Shown piece after piece: positions 32,136 through 33,924 of a stretch of 33,924 bases of DNA. Within the stretch, counting starts at the first letter, position 1. Each line of letters begins with the position of its first letter. The notes beneath the pieces were generated by a model. The model saw nothing but the letters and a program-made list of their open reading frames with translations. It was not told where the DNA came from and made no database searches. The stretch is from Clostridia bacterium (GTDB lineage: Bacteria; Bacillota; Clostridia; Oscillospirales; CAG-272), in NCBI GenBank assembly GCA_017462035.1, contig JAFTRY010000018.1:1-33924 (forward strand), read 5' to 3'. A program made the translations under genes and the position numbers.

Positions 32136-32193
32136 TATACTAAGTTGGTGTCGGAACAGTGAAAACACATATCACTCAGATAGGAGGAGCCGT

Positions 32194-33039
32194 ATGCCGC
32201 AGAAATATCTCTCGTATCACGCCCCGGGAATGAAGGTCAGCTATGGCTTGGACGAAATACCGGATGACAGTCATTTTTTTCTGCACGTTCATGACAATTA
32301 TGAGATCCATTGCGTGATTTCAGGCAAGGTCGGATACGTTGTGGAAGGACGGATCTACGATCTGCGCCCGGGTAGCGTTGTAATTATGCGTAGCGCGGAG
32401 ACCCATAAGCTGCTGATCAATAAAAAAGAACCTTACGAGCGGTATACACTGAATTTCCGACCGGAGGTCCTCACGGAGCATGGCTTCCCTCCGGAGATCC
32501 TCACAGCCTTTCACGACCGAAACCTGGGTGAGCAAAACCTCTATCCGGCAGAAGCCTTTCAGAACATAGAGCCCGCCGGAATGTTCCGTCAAATGTTTTT
32601 GGAATGTGCCCATTTCGACCCGGAGGGGGTGCTTCTCTCCAACCTGGTCTCTCTGCTCTATGCCATCAACGCCGTGTTTATCCAGCAAAAGGATCAGCCC
32701 ACCAACCATACGGGGGCATACAACGTAGAACGGCAGCTCATCGACTATATCAACAAACACCTGCTGGAGGACCTTTCCTTGACCGTTATCTCCGAGGAAA
32801 TCCATATGAGCCCCTCCCAGATCAACCGGATCTTCCATAACCTGACGGGTACGTCAGTCTACCGTTATATTCTCTCCAAACGGCTCATTATCGCGCAGGA
32901 AATGATCGCCGGGGGAACCAGTGCCATCGAGGCAAGCCAGGCATGCGGATTTCACGACTATTCCGCGTTTTACCGCCTCTATAAAAAGCACTTGGGACAA
33001 TCTCCCACAGCCGCGAAGAAAAAAATTGAACAAGTGTGA
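32194..33039 (+). CDS. AraC-family transcriptional regulator
   Basis: A 281-residue regulator. The N-terminal 110 residues form a cupin sensor (HVHDNYEIHCVISGKVGYVV, then DLRPGSVVIMRSAETHKL), expected to bind a sugar acid. The C-terminal 100 residues carry the two AraC helix-turn-helix motifs (LTVISEEIHMSPSQINRIF and AIEASQACGFHDYSAFYRLYKK). The ATG at 32194 follows AGGAGG; the longer upstream reading runs through the promoter and is rejected. It is divergent from the phosphoesterase and next to the uronate operon, and a shared 45-bp element at both promoters makes it the likely activator of both. Confidence 0.92.
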   Translation: MPQKYLSYHAPGMKVSYGLDEIPDDSHFFLHVHDNYEIHCVISGKVGYVVEGRIYDLRPGSVVIMRSAETHKLLINKKEPYERYTLNFRPEVLTEHGFPPEILTAFHDRNLGEQNLYPAEAFQNIEPAGMFRQMFLECAHFDPEGVLLSNLVSLLYAINAVFIQQKDQPTNHTGAYNVERQLIDYINKHLLEDLSLTVISEEIHMSPSQINRIFHNLTGTSVYRYILSKRLIIAQEMIAGGTSAIEASQACGFHDYSAFYRLYKKHLGQSPTAAKKKIEQV

Positions 33040-33147
33040 CCTCCTTCCCTCCCTCAAAACGACAGCGGAGCCATGACATCGACTGCCGGCTGTTTTCGTA
33101 AAACAATCATAGGGGCAGTGCTTGGCTTCACCGAGAAATGAAAAAAT

Positions 33148-33197
33148 CACGAAAGAACATGAGAGAACACAAAAGAACACGAAAGAACACGAAAGAA
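33148..33197 (+). repeat. 10-bp tandem repeat, five copies
   Basis: Unit CACGAAAGAA, repeated five times in register with up to two mismatches in copies 2 and 3. No coding frame is apparent. A 10-bp period equals about one DNA turn. Confidence 0.75.
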
Positions 33198-33271
33198 TTA
33201 GAAGAATCTTCGAGAATTGAAAAATAAAAAAGGATATAACAAAAGATTGTGAAAAGATTGTCCGCCGACGC

Positions 33272-33300
33272 TTGACATTTTCCCTTTTTTCTGCTATAAT
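33272..33300 (+). promoter_or_regulatory. Strong promoter without a following gene
   Basis: TTGACA (33272-33277), 17-bp spacer, TATAAT (33295-33300). No credible protein start or ribosome binding site follows within 500 bp. Confidence 0.75.
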
Positions 33301-33304
33301 ATCC

Positions 33305-33449
33305 CTCGTGGCTGGTTGGGTATGTACCCACACAGCCGCAAACCGACCTATATTAGTTGAGATACCTGACACACGGCAGACGGCGGTTTCCCCGCAAACA
33401 AAGAGTGCTTTCTGCCAAACGGTAACGCTGGCAACGCTCTTAACCGTTT
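33305..33449 (+). ncRNA. Candidate structured RNA, unidentified
   Basis: Directly below a strong promoter lie three stable stems: GGCTG-gt-TGGGT/ACCCA-ca-CAGCC (33310-33337); GGCAGA with TCTGCC (33375-33380 with 33411-33416) enclosing GCGG/CCGC (33383-33386 with 33392-33395); and AAACGGT with ACCGTTT (33417-33423 with 33443-33449). The 3' end and any terminator are unclear. I considered ribosomal-protein leaders, 6S, RNase P, SRP and tmRNA and could not match one. It may be a leader, a stand-alone RNA or part of a tRNA-Pro precursor. Confidence 0.4.
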
Positions 33450-33456
33450 CAATGCG

Positions 33457-33807
33457 ATTGAATCTTTCAAGAAAACCGAGAAAACTCGTAAACGGGGACT
33501 TTTTCGTCGCGCGGCTCTCTCGCCGTACTCTCTTTAAAAACGGTCCAACCGCGCCCAAAAATTAATCATTTTTCAGTTCATATTCTGCATGCTGTGCTTT
33601 GCATTTTACGTTCTGTATGCTGTATTTGCGTTTCGCGTTCATTTCGGGTGACACATTTGGTAGCGCGCGACGTTTGGGAGCAGGACACCGCCCTCTCATT
33701 ATGAAATCCCGAAAAACGCCGAAAACCCTTGTAAACATTGGCTTTTTCGGCACTTCACTCTTTCGCAAAATCCTCAATAAAAGCGGTTTGACCACATGTT
33801 TGACCAC
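33457..33807 (-). other. Decayed repeat-like sequence, two related segments
   Basis: The minus-strand translations of about 33457-33540 and 33697-33786 resemble each other (KKSPFTSFLGFLERF and KKPMFTRVFGVFRDF, each preceded by a basic leucine-rich stretch). Neither has a good start or ribosome binding site. They look like remnants of a duplicated element near the tRNA. Aside from the items listed, I see no gene in 33040-33847. Confidence 0.35.
33657..33679 (+). repeat. 23-bp fragment of tRNA-Pro
   Basis: Identical over 23 bases to 33863-33885 of the tRNA-Pro gene (D-arm to anticodon loop), 206 bp upstream of it. The preceding TTCGGG/TG bases also resemble the tRNA 5' end. It is a remnant or attachment-site-like duplication, not a complete tRNA. 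Confidence 0.7.
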
Positions 33808-33847
33808 TTACGGAAAATGACCTAAAAATCGAATATTTTTCACACTT

Positions 33848-33923
33848 CGGGGTGTGGCGCAGTTGGTAGCGCGCGACGTTTGGGACGTCGATGCCGCAGG
33901 TTCGAATCCTGTCACTCCGACCA
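33848..33923 (+). tRNA. tRNA-Pro (anticodon TGG)
   Basis: 76 nt with encoded CCA. The acceptor arm CGGGGTG pairs with CACTCCG (one G-U pair). The anticodon stem CGACG/CGTCG encloses loop TTTGGGA, anticodon TGG. T-arm AGGTTCGAATCCT is canonical. It ends one base before the window ends. Confidence 0.96.
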
Positions 33924-33924
33924 A

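Noticed and set aside
33148..33197. CRISPR array
   Set aside because: The repeats are 10 bp and directly adjacent, with no spacers and no cas genes nearby.
32854..33558. A 234-residue minus-strand protein downstream of the AraC gene
   Set aside because: It overlaps the AraC coding region, crosses the tandem repeat, the promoter and the hairpins, and has no ribosome binding site or domain.
33657..33679. A second tRNA-Pro gene
   Set aside because: Only the D-arm to anticodon-loop part is present; the anticodon 3' strand, T-arm and acceptor 3' strand are absent.

Overview
The window looks like a chromosomal segment of an uncultured, probably gut-dwelling, low-to-mid GC Clostridia bacterium (Bacillota). 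The evidence is strong AAGGAGG-type ribosome binding sites, near-consensus sigma-A promoters (TTGACA, 16-17 bp, TATAAT), a Firmicutes-type L10 leader before rplJ-rplL, the walJ/rlmH pair, an SDR-type fructuronate reductase, and dense U-tailed intrinsic terminators. This is inference; there is no rRNA gene in the window.

Layout. 1-706: a small Cys-rich protein behind a structured, attenuator-like leader. 707-7287 (mostly minus): purine genes, namely guaB (IMP dehydrogenase of the Tritrichomonas foetus-like type), a nucleobase permease and a GMP synthase lacking its glutaminase domain, interleaved with a phosphoesterase and a plus-strand acyltransferase. 7373-10590 (minus): galK, a membrane protein, walJ and rlmH, probably one operon. 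10698-11320: a second, shortened copy of the Cys-rich gene with the same kind of leader, enclosed by perfect 16-bp inverted repeats. 11514-12332: an unknown membrane protein. 12572-14898: tRNA-Arg(ACG) followed by a divergent type II restriction-modification pair with its own predicted operator. 15006-19108 (minus): a degenerate PTS Enzyme I-like protein, then an ArsR/SmtB-regulated zinc/cadmium-type P1B ATPase with a His/Cys-rich tail. 19312-20760: a membrane protein plus a WYL-family-like regulator. 20843-22072: L10 leader, rplJ, rplL.

22087-33039: a co-directional eight-gene hexuronate operon (uxaC-uxuA-SDR fructuronate reductase, two sugar isomerase/epimerase-like TIM barrels, three Gfo/Idh/MocA dehydrogenases), an adjacent lipoprotein phosphoesterase, and a divergent AraC-type regulator. 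A nearly identical ~45-bp element sits in the uxaC promoter and in the regulator/phosphoesterase intergenic region, directly next to matching -35 boxes. This gives a concrete regulon model. Three oxidoreductases plus two TIM barrels, without any glycosidase in view, suggest that the operon may release glucuronate by a redox/elimination route rather than by hydrolysis (hypothesis).

33040-33924: no convincing protein gene. It holds a 10-bp tandem repeat, a strong promoter followed by a three-hairpin candidate RNA, decayed repeat-like sequence, a 23-bp fragment of tRNA-Pro, and an intact tRNA-Pro(TGG) at the end. It looks like a tRNA-associated integration scar.

Most promising for new biology: the paired structured leaders, whose stems differ in sequence but keep pairing, in front of the Cys-rich microproteins; the active-site-less Enzyme I-like protein; the redox-rich uronate operon with its AraC operators; and the unidentified structured RNA near the right end.
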